64,000 bases of DNA from Penelope pileata (lineage: Eukaryota; Chordata; Aves; Galliformes; Cracidae), in the NCBI GenBank assembly GCA_013396635.1, contig WBMW01000797.1, positions 1 through 64,000 on the forward strand, read 5' to 3'. Position numbers and translations under genes: made by a program. This document shows, piece by piece, positions 25,761 to 37,300 of the stretch. The notes below the pieces were generated by a model. The model had not been told where the DNA came from. It was given only the letters and a program-made list of their open reading frames with translations, and did not search any database. Within the stretch, counting starts at the first letter, position 1. Each line of letters starts with the position of its first letter.

Positions 25761-25829
25761 CTGTTCATATTTATTCTTCTGATACTGCTATCTTATTGCT
25801 TCTGCTTTCCTCAGTTAAGATTCTGTCTC
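25761..25829 (-). pseudogene. CCDC150: CCDC150 remnant exon C, two in-frame stops
   Basis: The acceptor caataattttcag and donor CAG|gtgagc define a 69-nt, 23-codon exon. Read in phase 0 it gives ETES-stop-LRKAEAIR-stop-QYQKNKYEQ. The human block it aligns to ends DQYQKKNYEQ and has the same length. The stops are TAA (25815-25817, opposite a human Glu) and TAG (25788-25790, opposite a human Asp). Other frames give no similarity. Intact splice sites and exact length show true descent rather than chance. Confidence 0.88.
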
Positions 25830-26365
25830 CTGAAAATTATTGAAAGAGGAGGGGGAAAAAACCTTCTTGAATTTCTCAGACTGTTACAGTAGGGCTATTT
25901 CTACAAGTATCTGCAAATCCTGTCCTTACTTCTGGTCCTGTGAGAGACTGAAGTCAAGATACAACCCATGCCTCACTGGGGAAAGCGGAACAAGCAGGTG
26001 ACAGAGTTGCAAAGGAGTCTAGGTTCCCATTTGGGATCAGGCACAAGTCAATCCATAAGTTCTACCCTCTATTGAATGGGAGGGGACTAATCACCACTCA
26101 AATCAACCATTGGCCCAGCTGATCATTAGATCAGCTATTTGCAAAATTATACAGCAGGTAAATGCTGCTATAAAAAAATTAATAATAATAATAAAAAAAC
26201 CAGAAACCCTGTGGTGTGGGGTGAAGAATGGGAACTGTGGCATCATACTGAATATGGGAGGAGGGAGGGATAGGATAGGAAAGGCCTTGCAATTACTGTA
26301 GTTGCTATTGATCCTCTGGTCAGAATTTCAGTGCAGAGTTGGTCTTATTTTCTGTTTAGCTCCAC

Positions 26366-26530
26366 TGCAAAGGGACTGCTGATGCTCAGTTTCTTTACTT
26401 TTCTGGTCATACTGAGTCTGGATCAGCTTGCTCTGCGGGATATTATTGGCCTGTGTGCTTCTTCCAAACGAAAAGCAAGTGTCTTTTTGTCTGTTCTGGC
26501 AGCTTCTAGCGCCTTAGAAAGCAGTTCCAA
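26366..26530 (-). pseudogene. CCDC150: CCDC150 remnant exon B, frameshifted
   Basis: The acceptor ctgttactgcacag opens LELLSKALEAARTDKKTLAF followed by RLEEA, matching the human IESLQKALGVARED...LEQAL region. After GCA the frame breaks: only two bases (CA, near 26454-26455) occupy the place of one codon. The alignment then resumes in another frame as QANNIPQSKLIQTQYDQKSK, against human [20 protein letters not shown]. A one-base deletion is the simplest explanation. The 3' end at 26366 uses a weak candidate donor and is approximate. Confidence 0.8.
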
Positions 26531-27149
26531 CTGTGCAGTAACAGCAGATCAGATTTATATTTGCCCAAATTAAAAAGCTTTTTCAGGAGTACTTTTTCCA
26601 TTCGCAGCCAGTATCAGCTTACAGGCAGTAAGTCTGTTTACTGGCACAGGCACCTAGATGGGAATACATATGAAGCCAATCCACAGGCTGGCTTAGTCAG
26701 AAGGATCAGAACATGCCATATAACCATGACTCTCTTGGAAAAAATGTTCTTTGCTTCGTGTTTGGGTTGTGTGGTAATTATTTTTAAGTTGAGTGTTATG
26801 AGGAGGGGAAGAAAGCAACTTCCTGCACTTCCCCCTTCCACCTCTCCATCCTCTCTCAAACAAACAAAAAATAGCTATATACATCTCAGGAATCTGTTTT
26901 CTGGATGTAGTGGCAAACTGCAAAACCTTCACCTGTGCTACAGAATTTTTTTTCAGAGAGGAGAGTTGCTTGCCTCCTCCAGCACTTGGATTAATGACTT
27001 TCCTGCTCCACAGCCAAAAGCTGACAGAAATTTTTTGCCTCTTCCTGTGAATATGTCACACTGCGTTGTCCTCAGAAAAGAGAGAAGGTAATTGGCTCAA
27101 GCCCAGACATGCAACGTTGGTTGTTACTGTGGAAAAATGTAGTCTCTAC

Positions 27150-27235
27150 CTGGCTGCTGTTCCGTGGCAACCAGCTTGGCTTCATAATGTTCCAGTTCTG
27201 CTTCTAACATCTGTATTTTCTGCTCACTCCTGCTC
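27150..27235 (-). pseudogene. CCDC150: CCDC150 remnant exon A
   Basis: The acceptor ttccattttcag and donor CAG|gtagag bound an 86-nt exon read as SEQKIQMLEAELEHYEAKLV followed by ATEQQP. It matches the human segment containing QRVQKLEAEVDQWQARM. The exon itself is open. The immediately upstream minus-strand sequence (27236-27375) gives patchy, unconvincing similarity to the preceding human residues and may be further decayed exon sequence. Confidence 0.75.
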
Positions 27236-27904
27236 CTGAAAATGGAAATCGGACCGATTATCTATGAGATACCTTGTGCACATCCCCTCCAAAGGGGGTA
27301 ACGGTCTCACAGCTCGGTTCTCTGGCTTCTGGGTGTTAAGGTCTGCCTGTTGCTGAAGATAAATAATTTTTAACCCACTTTTCACAAGACGCGTGATACC
27401 TGACAAGGTGCATGCTTACAAGCACAGTTCCTGCAGCTGTAGCCACAGGTGTTTGGTGCATTGTGCTCAGCAGCACCAAGTAAGCCTCCATGTCGCAGGA
27501 AAGGCTGCAGGAATTCTGCAGACGAACTCCTCCTGCAGCTTAGTGCCTGAACTCCAGGAGGGTGCCCACCTTCACCCGAATGCAGACCACAGAACCATCA
27601 GCTTCATTAACCTGCGTGTCCTGAGGCCGCTGGTGGCAGTGCCCTGGGGTACGCTCGCGGCTGCCACCCCGCTCCACTGCTGTCACCTCCCGCTGCCACC
27701 TGCAGTGCAGGGAACCGCCGGGCACCGCAACGGGACGGTCAGTTGTTTATTAGCTCAATTACAGAACTCTTTTACAAGTAATGACTGCTTAAGGATTGGA
27801 ATGACTTCTTTTAACGTTTCATATTCCATCCACTTTGAAGGAATATTAAAATAGCTGCACAGGACGGATTTTTTTTTTTTTTTTTAATAACACCAGCGTT
27901 AAGC

Positions 27905-28300
27905 ACATCCGGCTCTCGCACCAGAGCCCCGGTTTGCTCATCCTCAGCTGCAGCGCGGCGAAGGCCTCAGGCGCGGTGACAAGACGCCTTCACCCGCCCC
28001 GGCCCGGTTCCCCTCCCAGCGCGCCCGCGGGCGCTCCCTCACGGCGCCCAACCGCCCCTTCCCTTACACTGCGCCCGCGCAGCAGAAGCGGCCAGAGCCC
28101 TGGACCGTGCATCCCAGGCGCGCGTGCGCACCCGGCGCGTGCCGGGAAGTGTAGTTCCCGCCTCCCACGCGCCGACCGTTGGAGCGGGGGGCGCGAGGCG
28201 TTGGTTCGCGGCCACCTCCGCGGTGCGCTCCTGTGAGGGAGCGGAGCAGCAGGGGTCTGCGCAGGGTCGGGAGCTGCTCCCTGTGGTGCTCGGATGGCTC
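27905..28300. promoter_or_regulatory. CpG island with NRF1-like and ZNF143-like sites
   Basis: CpG-dense sequence rises sharply from the AT-rich flanks. GCGCGTGCGC at 28120-28129 resembles an NRF1 site. The near-palindrome at 28142-28160 contains, on the minus strand, ACTACACTTCCC, close to the ZNF143 core ACTACAnnTCCC. Both are typical of TATA-less, often bidirectional promoters. It lies just 5' of the surviving CCDC150 exons, so it may be that gene's old promoter, a plus-strand non-coding or HECW2 5'UTR promoter, or both. No start site can be assigned from sequence. Confidence 0.7.
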
Positions 28301-31300
28301 TCGCAGCCCAGCGTGCCTCACAGCGAAGCACTGGAGTATTTTTAATGCTTCAGAAGATTGCGTTCGGCTTTAAGGTTACGTAGGCTCAAACCTTCACAGA
28401 GGGACTGCTCTGCGTCTGATTTCTCCTTCTACGTGTGATTGTTCTGCTTTACCTCAAGTGAACTGTCCTGAACTGGCAGAAAGCAAGCAGCATGTTACAT
28501 GTGAGGAGCAGGCAGCCATTCGGTGCAGAACTCGCTGAGTTGTGCTGTCTGCACCATGCGTCCGAGGTGTGAGTCCTTCACCAGCTGTGCTGCTCGGGTC
28601 TCCCGAGCTCTTACACAGAGAGGGAGCTGAGTCTGCAGCCTCGAGGCTGGAACGTGGCTTGGAACAGCCTCGTGGCTGTGGTGCCTGCAGCCAGCATCGC
28701 AGAACGCTGCTGTGAACATCGAGCATTAGGTGTCCTGGGGACTCGAGCAAAAGCATGCAAGGTATCCATTCTGGAGATGTAAAACTTCCTTTTTTCCTTT
28801 TGCATGTCACTTGGCTTCTGAGGGGCCCTGTGTGTGAGTTCCCTCTGGTGCACTGAACAGGGGAGAAGGACACCTGCTTCCAGCTGGGGCTCTGCGTGAG
28901 CTGCGGGGCAGCCGGGATCAGGCAGCAGCCAGATTCTTCCCAACGGCCGCTCGCGTGGGCTCCTCTCTGCCCGCAGCCTCTGACGTGCTGAGGTAACACG
29001 CGCTTGGGGCGGCCTGGCTCGCAGCGTTTGTTGAGACCGTATCAAATACATACCTAAAAGTGAGTAATTTCTTTTTAAATTCGAAGTCTGTCTGTAGATG
29101 GCAGCAGAGAGCAGCTGTGTTGAAGCGTCGGTGACTACGCATTTTGTGATCTGTGCAGCCGCAGCTGGTGGCTGTCCTAACGCTGAGAATTTTGCTTTCT
29201 GTTCATGAACATCGTTGGTTTGATTTTAAGGATCTTTTTGGCATGACTGTTTTGTTTTGGAGAAAGAGTTGCAGTTTTTCGGAGCAAAAGGTGGCACTGA
29301 AGGTGGGCAGTGCTGCACTTGGTCACTGCTGTGTGTGTGTGAAAGGAGGCTCTCAGCTGATGTTGAGCTGACGCTGCTTCGCCTGAGAATCAGCGCCAGG
29401 AAACCTCCCGGGGGGCGGGGGGGTTACGGGGAACTGTGAAGAAACATGGGATGCAGGGGAGCATAAAGATCCCTAGGGAAAGGGGGGATTGCAAGTGCTA
29501 AATTAAGTCACTCCCAAGTTTCTCTCCTAAAGAAGAGACACATAAATAGCAATAAATATTCAAAGTGATGTTTTTCTTATTGTATAATATCTATGCTGTG
29601 CTTAAGCTGTGCACTAATGGGAGCACGTTGATGCAGTGGCAGTGTAGGGGTGCCTACCTCGATGCCGTCGAGTGCCGTGTATAGGAAGCGGGAACATAAA
29701 AGAGCAACTGATATGTGGCTCAAATGGAAGCTGTGTGTCTGAGATGCCTTCATGACCTGAGGTACGGTGACAGTATTTGACAGAAAGATAGTTCTGAAGG
29801 CACTATAAATTTTGTAACACAGATCAAAAGCTATTCTTAATTTAGTTTGCAACTAAAATAACTGATTGATCTGCGCTTTTTATTCACGTTGCTTATTTTA
29901 CTTTCAGCAGTTGCTGTATAGTTCAGTGAGAGTAACTTCGCATAAAATGTGGGAGTAAGAAGCATACATCAAACTGTCTGTAGCATACTTTCCACAGTAA
30001 ACTTTTACAAAGAAGATTGTGATCAAAGAGCTGAATGTTGAAAGCTGAAATTAAATAATTTTATGTACTTTTCTGCTCCAAATGCACTCCCTGATAGTTT
30101 CATGGCAGCCTTCAAAATCACCTAACATGATACCTACTTTTATTTTTAACAGTGTTGAGGGGACAATAAGATTTGGGGCAGACACTGTGATGATGACAGA
30201 CCTCCTTTTTTCTCCCAGTCAGTATCATCTCCACCACCGTTTGCCACCTGCATTTATGCCTGGTGGAACCATCAGTGCTGCGCAGGGGTGTGAGCTGAGG
30301 GGGCTGTAAGCATGTGTTTTAGTTTGTGGCTGAGAACATGGGTGTACTTTGGTTTCTTACCAAAACACTTGTGCTTCGTGTGACATACACCAAGCCACTT
30401 ATCTCAGTAAAACTTTAGTGTAAATTGCACAAAGAAAGTGATAATTTGTATAATATTTTCATTGTTTTAGCAGTTTTATGGCTCTAGCATATTTTTGGCT
30501 CCAATCAGCTTTTCAGTTTGATTTAAAATTTTTCAGGGAATGGGGTTTTCCATGCCATAGAGCTCACTACTTAAAGGTGCTGTTACATTTTACTTTCCTG
30601 AAATGTCATTTCTTTAAGTGAGAGCGTTTTTACTATTTTGATAATTGATGATTTCTTTTCAATCTGACTTGGATTAGACATATATTTGTAAATGACTGCA
30701 TGCTACAGCAGCCATTAGTCAACAAAGTTTTATTTCGGCATATGTGAAATACTTTCTCCTCTGTACTTCTGTTGATCTTTCCTGAATTCCTTCTACTGCT
30801 TTGCAGCAGAACTGAAGTCTTTGTTCAAGGTGAAGTCTGAGAGCTGCAATCACTTGTGTAATTCACGTCCTCAGGATTCTTTTAATCTTGCTCAGTTGCT
30901 TGCTTATCCAGAATGCTTTGGTGTGAAGGTAAATCAGAGACCAAGCACTAGTACATAGAACTCTATTTTGGATTTCTCGTGTGGTGTGAGAAAATGCTGC
31001 AGCAGTAGGTGGAATGTGCAAGGTTGAGCTGAGGGGTGGGATACATCAAATCTGCTGCATTGGCTCCGTTTGTGCAGCCAGGGTAGCATTCTGTGAAGGA
31101 GGCTATTTTCTAGAGAAAGAGCCTCAGCTCTGTGGACTATTCCAATCTTGCTGTAAGCTTGCTTTCATCCAATGTTGTTTGGATTACTTTGTGTTCTTTG
31201 CTTTGATGTTTTTGGCGGACTGACAGCTGTCATGCAAAATGTGCGGGGGGGTCCCATGCACTTCCAGAAGGGCAAAAGGAAGCCAGAAGGCATGTTTGAG

Positions 31301-34300
31301 GGTGCCTAAAGAGGCACTAGACACCTCTCCATAAGCAGCTAAATTCCATTCACGATGTCCAAGGGATAGTTTGTGTCTATCATGAGGAAAATAAACATGT
31401 AAGGCAATTACCAGTGTTTTGTTTCCTTTCCTTGGATGATTTTCTTGCTATTAAGATTGGTTGTATGTAAACAGAACTCAGATTGATATGTTTAATTTCA
31501 GTTTCTTCTGCTTATTTTCCTGTCTGAGTGGTCTCTAATAACCATTAAAACCTTTAGAATGCTGGGGCACACTGAGTAACTAGATAATTTTCTTTCCCAC
31601 TTGATAGCTTTCTCCCATAATACTTTTGGTTTTTCTGTACTGTTGAGCCCAGACTGAAATCTTGAAACGAAAAAAATTGTGTATTCACAGAGATGTGCAT
31701 TCACAGACCTGAGTCTGCTTTTTCACATGTGGTTTATCTTAAGAGCAAAACCTGGTGCCTGTGGTTTAGAACACTGTGAGATACTTGAAAAACAAATACA
31801 AGTTCTGCAGCAGTTGTAGGTCTTTGTAGGCACATAAATGTTTACTTAGCGTTGCAACATTCTGACTTTCATGTTTCTCCTGTTCTGGCTTTCCTTTCAG
31901 TATCTTCTGATTTCAGTAATCAAAAAATGAACGTGCTGGATACATCATGTGCGGTGTTCTGAAATGAACGTAGCATAACTATTTATCAACCCTTTCCCCA
32001 CTATGTTTTGCACAGAGAAAAATAATATTAATCTTTGTCTGAGTGAATATTGCAATACTGAATGTTAGTACTTCTGGTGTGTAAATATATATGAGAAATG
32101 TGGAACGCTTCTGAAAGAACTGGCTTTTTAATCTATGTTCTATTAATTCAGTTGAGCAAAGATCCAGAAAGATGATGATTTAAGTAGAATATTGATTTCT
32201 AGTCTGAACTCTCACTTTTGGAAGTCGAGAGAGAACACAGCGCGCTCGACCAAGGGACATTCAATATCTGGAAAATGTCAGTTTGCCATTCAGCTCCTCT
32301 CTGAGTAGTCTGCAAAATATGGGGTGGCATCTGCTCATTTAGGAGTTAGTGGAAATCCCATTGTTTTCAATAAGTAATGTTTCTGTGGCTTACTTTTTCA
32401 GACGTACTTTTTGAGACAGGCTTTACTTAGTTTTTCAGACTTACTTCAGCAAGTAATTATTTGCCAAAGTGCAGTTTGCAATATTTGTAACTTCTGTGTA
32501 CAGTGCTAAGAAATTAGGAGGACAAGAAATAGTGACAACACTTTCATTCCTGCTTCACTGAGCTATGGGAGCAAAGAATCCGTTTCTGTCTTCATTACTT
32601 CATGTTGGCTTATCGGTCTGGCCCCATATCTTCAGGGATTCAGCGTGTAAAGCCTAACGTGGCATTAGATGTTCTTGCATTTTTACCTTCCTGAGACAAA
32701 TGTGCTGTTTTCAGGCACTAAACTGAAGGAATACAGAAGTCACATGAAAACAGTGTCGTTGTACATTGACAAGTTAGTGCATAAATCTCAACAGTTTTAA
32801 AGGCATCTGTCAAGTCTAAATGACATTTGAAGCACTCAAATGTTATAGCCCTGTGATGACAGAAATGTTTTTCTGTATTTGAATTGCCACTCCTTGCATG
32901 TCTGTCACTGAAATCAAAAGAAATCATACCGCACATTTGGTACATAGAACAGCAACCTACACTCCTGCTGAGAAACGCTATGTCCTGTAAGCAGAGTACA
33001 GTGAATCCCACAAGGTGGTTGAATCCATTTTAAACAGACTGTCGGTAGTGCTCTTATGAACAGTGCCATTCCTTGGGTACATCTGTGTAACTCTCAAAAG
33101 GTGAAACAATTGCATGAGTTTGTGAAAATGAAAGAAAAAGTCTGTTCTTTATGTAACTGTCTCTTCTCATGTGTTAGGCACTGTAAATGTTGGTTTTCAA
33201 TGTGAGAAAAACATCGTAGAAATACAGAAATATTTACAATATTTTTCAATGTTTTCCATATTATGATTTTCTGTACGTTTAGGATTGGAAGTGGCCTTTG
33301 GTTACCTGGCTGAAAACCACCTGCACGATACGTAATACCACAAGTTTAAGTTGTTAAACCAATATCAGTGCTCTTAGTAATATTCTTTTTTCTTATTTTT
33401 TAAATTCAAAAGTTGAAAGCTGTAAATCCTACTTAGGTGCTTTTTATGAAGTAGAATTGAATTCCGTGCAAGGACTTGCCTCTTGTTTCAATGCCCGTGA
33501 CAGATCAGTTTCAGGTACCTGCTGGCCTGTTTCTGCAGTGCAGGGGTCTCAAAGGGCAACACATGGATGTGGCAGAGGTGCCTGACTGGTGGCACCTTCA
33601 TGGCGTCCTTCGTAGTGTTTTTCATTTGTTACTGGAAGAATGACTTCTCCTTGAGAACAAGGAAGCAGCAGCACAGGAGAAACCCATCAGAAGATAAGAT
33701 TAGAGAGATGCATAGTAAACAGAGGCATTGCTTTCTGTGAGGGACACATTATGCTTTGACTAACGTTTTATTTTTGAGTTCAGAAACTGTTTGTGTAGTC
33801 CTTACAGGGAACATTTTAATTTTCAATATAATGAAAAGTCAGCATGTACTTTTGGAAGTGTTTTTGCCCTACTATATAATAAATCTGTCCGGTGTCCTTC
33901 TGGAACCGCTGTGCTATTTTTCTGTGAGCAGCCAGCCTGCTGCATAGCTTCGGAGAGCGTGGCCCAGATCCTGGGAGCTGCAAGCTGACACACTTCATAA
34001 GCCAAATGCATGCACAAGTGGAGAACATAGCTTGCTTTATTTTCCCTTCAGCCTTCATGTGTCCGCCGTGTGCAGAGTTCACTCATCAATAGGAGGAAAG
34101 GCATCATTTAATCTGCTTGAAAATGATGGTAGTCTTTTAGGAACTGAATGACAGGAGTTGGGGATTTGAACCTGGGTCTGTGCCAGTAGGAAGAAAAAAG
34201 GAGGAGCATAACCTACACCACTAGCATCTGTCTGATACTGGGATCCTGTGGGACTAACAGAGTGTGCTGTAGTGCAGCGGGAAATCCTCCTTCCACAGCA

Positions 34301-37300
34301 GAGAGTCTGGGCATTCTCTCTTAAAACAATTTGCAGCAGTAACAGTTAATGCAGTTAAACTTTTAGTTATCTAGAGTAACATAATTTAATTTGTATTAAA
34401 ACCTTAACTCAGCAAAATATATCACTGCTTAACTTTTCAATCTCCTGAAATTAATCTCTTTAAGCTTTATTTTAATATTAGTTGTTTAATTTTTCCCTAG
34501 TGGCTGTCATTTTTGTTGATGTACTTACGAAAAGGTGATGGTCTGCTTAAAAGGCTTAAGTGCATTTGCAAACAACACAGGGTTTTCTGTCCTTTCAACG
34601 GTGCAGTGTCTAATCATGTTGAAATGCAATTGCCCTAAATACTGCTTTATACAATACTGTTTCTCCCTTCAAACCTTGTTTCCTTAACGGCTGACGAATT
34701 TTCTTTTTGTAACTCTGTCAAACTGCAACCAGCTTCCTGGTTCCTGCTCAGGAAAAGTATTGATGAAATAATGCTATTTCAAGAGAATACTAAAAAGAAT
34801 ACTAAAATTCTTCTTCTGAAATTGACCTTGGAGAGCCTGCTTGCACTGTAAGGAAGTTGGTGTGTTTCTGGTATTTTTGAACACGAAGTACTCGATTCCT
34901 GCATTTGGTACCGGTCAGCTGGGAAAGTGCATGCACTGTTATTTGTGCAAAACTTCATCCTTGATATTGGCAGCTCTTGCATAGGCCTTTTGCTTTGTCT
35001 TTATGCTTTCTCTTTGAAGTACTATTTTTTTTTTTTTAAATGGAATTAACGAGTTAACAAGAGGGAAACTCCTTGGGAATGTAGTTCCCAAAATTGTACT
35101 TCTCTTTCATTCTTATTACTAAAATGATTAAATTTTTAGTGGTTGGAAAAGGTAAGGAAACGTCTTATGAAGGAATTGGAAGTTACCATTTTTATATGTG
35201 TGAAAGCAAGACCCATGCGCAGGGGATGCTTTCTGGAGGTGGTTGTTGAGGGTGCAGCTTTGTGCTTGCACCAGCCAAAGCTCTTGTGCAATTTTTCCCA
35301 ACGGTAGCTTGTAATTGAGCCAACGGAGTGGTTATGGAAAAAACTCCTGCACAAGCTTTTTTAAAATACTGATGAGAACAGAATACTGCTGTGAAATGAG
35401 TTGATTTATAGAAGGAAGATTTAAATAATCTTATGCCAAACTGGAAAGCAGAAGGAAAGCCTCCCTTGCAGTTAATTTTGGGACGAAGTTTGGGATTGCC
35501 TGCCTTGAATCAGTTTCTAGCGCTTCGTGTAGTAGCATAGAAATTCTAGTCCTTGCCAAGTGATACTTCCATTTCACTTGGTTATTGTTGTAAAAGATTT
35601 CCAGACGGACAGAATTCTAACATCATATGGAAGGCATGCTGTATGCTGGCAACCTCGGAGTTGTAGACTCTTTTTTATGTGTGTTGGACACTTTGAAATG
35701 CACAAGTGCATTCAACAAGGCAGTGTCAGAAATTTAAGAAGATATCACAGAGTTGGAACATTTTTCGATAAGACTGTAGAGTGCAATGAGCACAGATTCT
35801 TACCTGTATGGGCAAAATTACTGTTCAATACAGAATACAGACTGAATGAAATCATGGCTATTACTGAGTCTGTAGCATTTACTAGCTGAGTTTGATGCAA
35901 CAGATTTTTCATCCCTTATATTTTGCAATCATAATTCACAACTATGTACACCAAAACTATATAAAATGCTGCAATCTCACTGTGCATTTTGAAGTTCACC
36001 CTTACAGAGCTTGTGATCACAGATAGTATTGTGGCTGTTTGCTCTGATGTCCTGCAGAAAAGCTCTTAGAAATGGTTTAGCCATAATTCCTTTTATTTTA
36101 GGACAAAAGAATGGACTGACGTGTAAATATTAGTAAATCCATGGTCCCTAGATCCTGATGTTATCCAAAGCAAGAGATGATGGCCTCATCACCTGTACAG
36201 TGTAGCAGTTACAAAAAGCAAAGGAAAACTTCATGCAGATATCTTTTTTGTGATTTAGCAGCTAGAACTTTTGATGTGCAGAATGAGAATTACTGTAATT
36301 TTTCTAATGAATATTTTAAATGAAATGGTACACAAGATAACATTTAATTTAGTAGAACTTTTTCCCAAATGCTAAATATTTTTCACTTGCCTTCTCACTG
36401 AAAAATAATGCATCTTCCATAAATTTTTTTCCCAAAGTAGTATTGGGTCCTTGGGTTTTAAAAAAGATTTGGAATCAGTAATCTATATAACCTTGCTGCA
36501 TTCCTCCTCATCCCTCCCTGTAAAATTGAAAAATTTACAACTCTGAAAGTACACAGTGTAAATAGTCTCTAGAAAGAATGTATCCTTGTGCTGTAGAACA
36601 GCAAACCAGAACTTGGTGGCCAGATGTTCTATATTAATGTATGTTGCTTGAGAGTCTGACAGCTGAATTCTTGGGTTCCAGCTAGGGTTTTGTTTTGGGG
36701 ATAATTCCAGCTAGATCACTTAATATTGTCCCTTGATACACACTTGTCTAAGAATGTGTGTAGTAGCTTCCCACAGAGTCTTATTTTTGTGGAAGGAATA
36801 GGAACTTCTCTGTTCAGCTGTATACTACATATATAAAATAATAATTATAAAAACGTCAATACTAGGGCAGCAGGCAGGTTTTTGTTGAGCCCTTGTGTTA
36901 AGGTAAGTTTGCATTAATCTATCAAATCAAAACATAGCATCTTTCCTAACCAGAGTTTAATGGAAAACATTGAGAAAGGTCATGGAAGTAGAATGGCCGT
37001 CATTTGCAATGCCCCAGTATTACTCTGTAAATTGTGTGAAAACCTAGATGCTGTAGATATGATTTTTGCTTTAAATTTGCAGTTCAAGTTGGTTTAAATT
37101 ATTACTCCTTGTTCCCCCATTACACTTGCTGTGTTAGAAATTGTTTGCTATTCCATGGAGTTCACCAAACTGGGAACGCGGAAAAGCAGCACTATAGAAA
37201 TGTTTTGTAATGTTATTGTAGTAGAAGAAGCTGTCTTCCAACACGTATGAAAATAGGAATTGCAATGATGAGGTGAAACTTGTGAAATGGAACAACAAAT

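Larger units (their letters stand above)
25123..27235 (-). pseudogene. CCDC150: CCDC150 remnant (coiled-coil protein), disabled
   Basis: Five colinear exon remnants on the minus strand align, from memory, to the C-terminal third of human CCDC150, a long coiled-coil protein of poorly known function. In transcript order they are 27150-27235, about 26366-26530, 25761-25829, 25526-25686 and 25123-25209. The last three would be adjacent exons and reproduce human exon-block lengths of 23, 54 and 29 codons, the 54-codon one short by a single base. Disabling changes: two in-frame stops (25815-25817, 25788-25790), single-base deletions in two exons (near 26454 and near 25686), and a GT-to-AT loss of a splice donor at 25524-25525. 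A human stretch of roughly 100 residues between the second and third exons, and about 650-700 N-terminal residues, were not found. Position and orientation, convergent with GTF3C3, match the mammalian arrangement. Confidence 0.85.

Noticed and set aside
26561..27091. Open frame of 176 codons on the plus strand
   Set aside because: It lies antisense to the CCDC150 remnant between its exons A and B, has no recognisable domain, and its start and codon pattern look accidental.
27236..27375. Apparent exon with acceptor tatcttcag and donor AAG|gtatct upstream of CCDC150 exon A
   Set aside because: It would leave an intron of about 37 bases, too short to splice, and the translation contains a stop with only scattered matches to the expected human residues. 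It is perhaps decayed exon sequence, but not demonstrable.
28454..28999. Open frame of 181 codons on the minus strand next to the 28-kb CpG island
   Set aside because: Composition reflects GC-moderate sequence rather than a protein. No domain, no splice logic, and no similarity to the CCDC150 N-terminus.
35560..35889. Open frame of 109 codons on the plus strand
   Set aside because: No recognisable homology and ordinary AT-rich intergenic composition.
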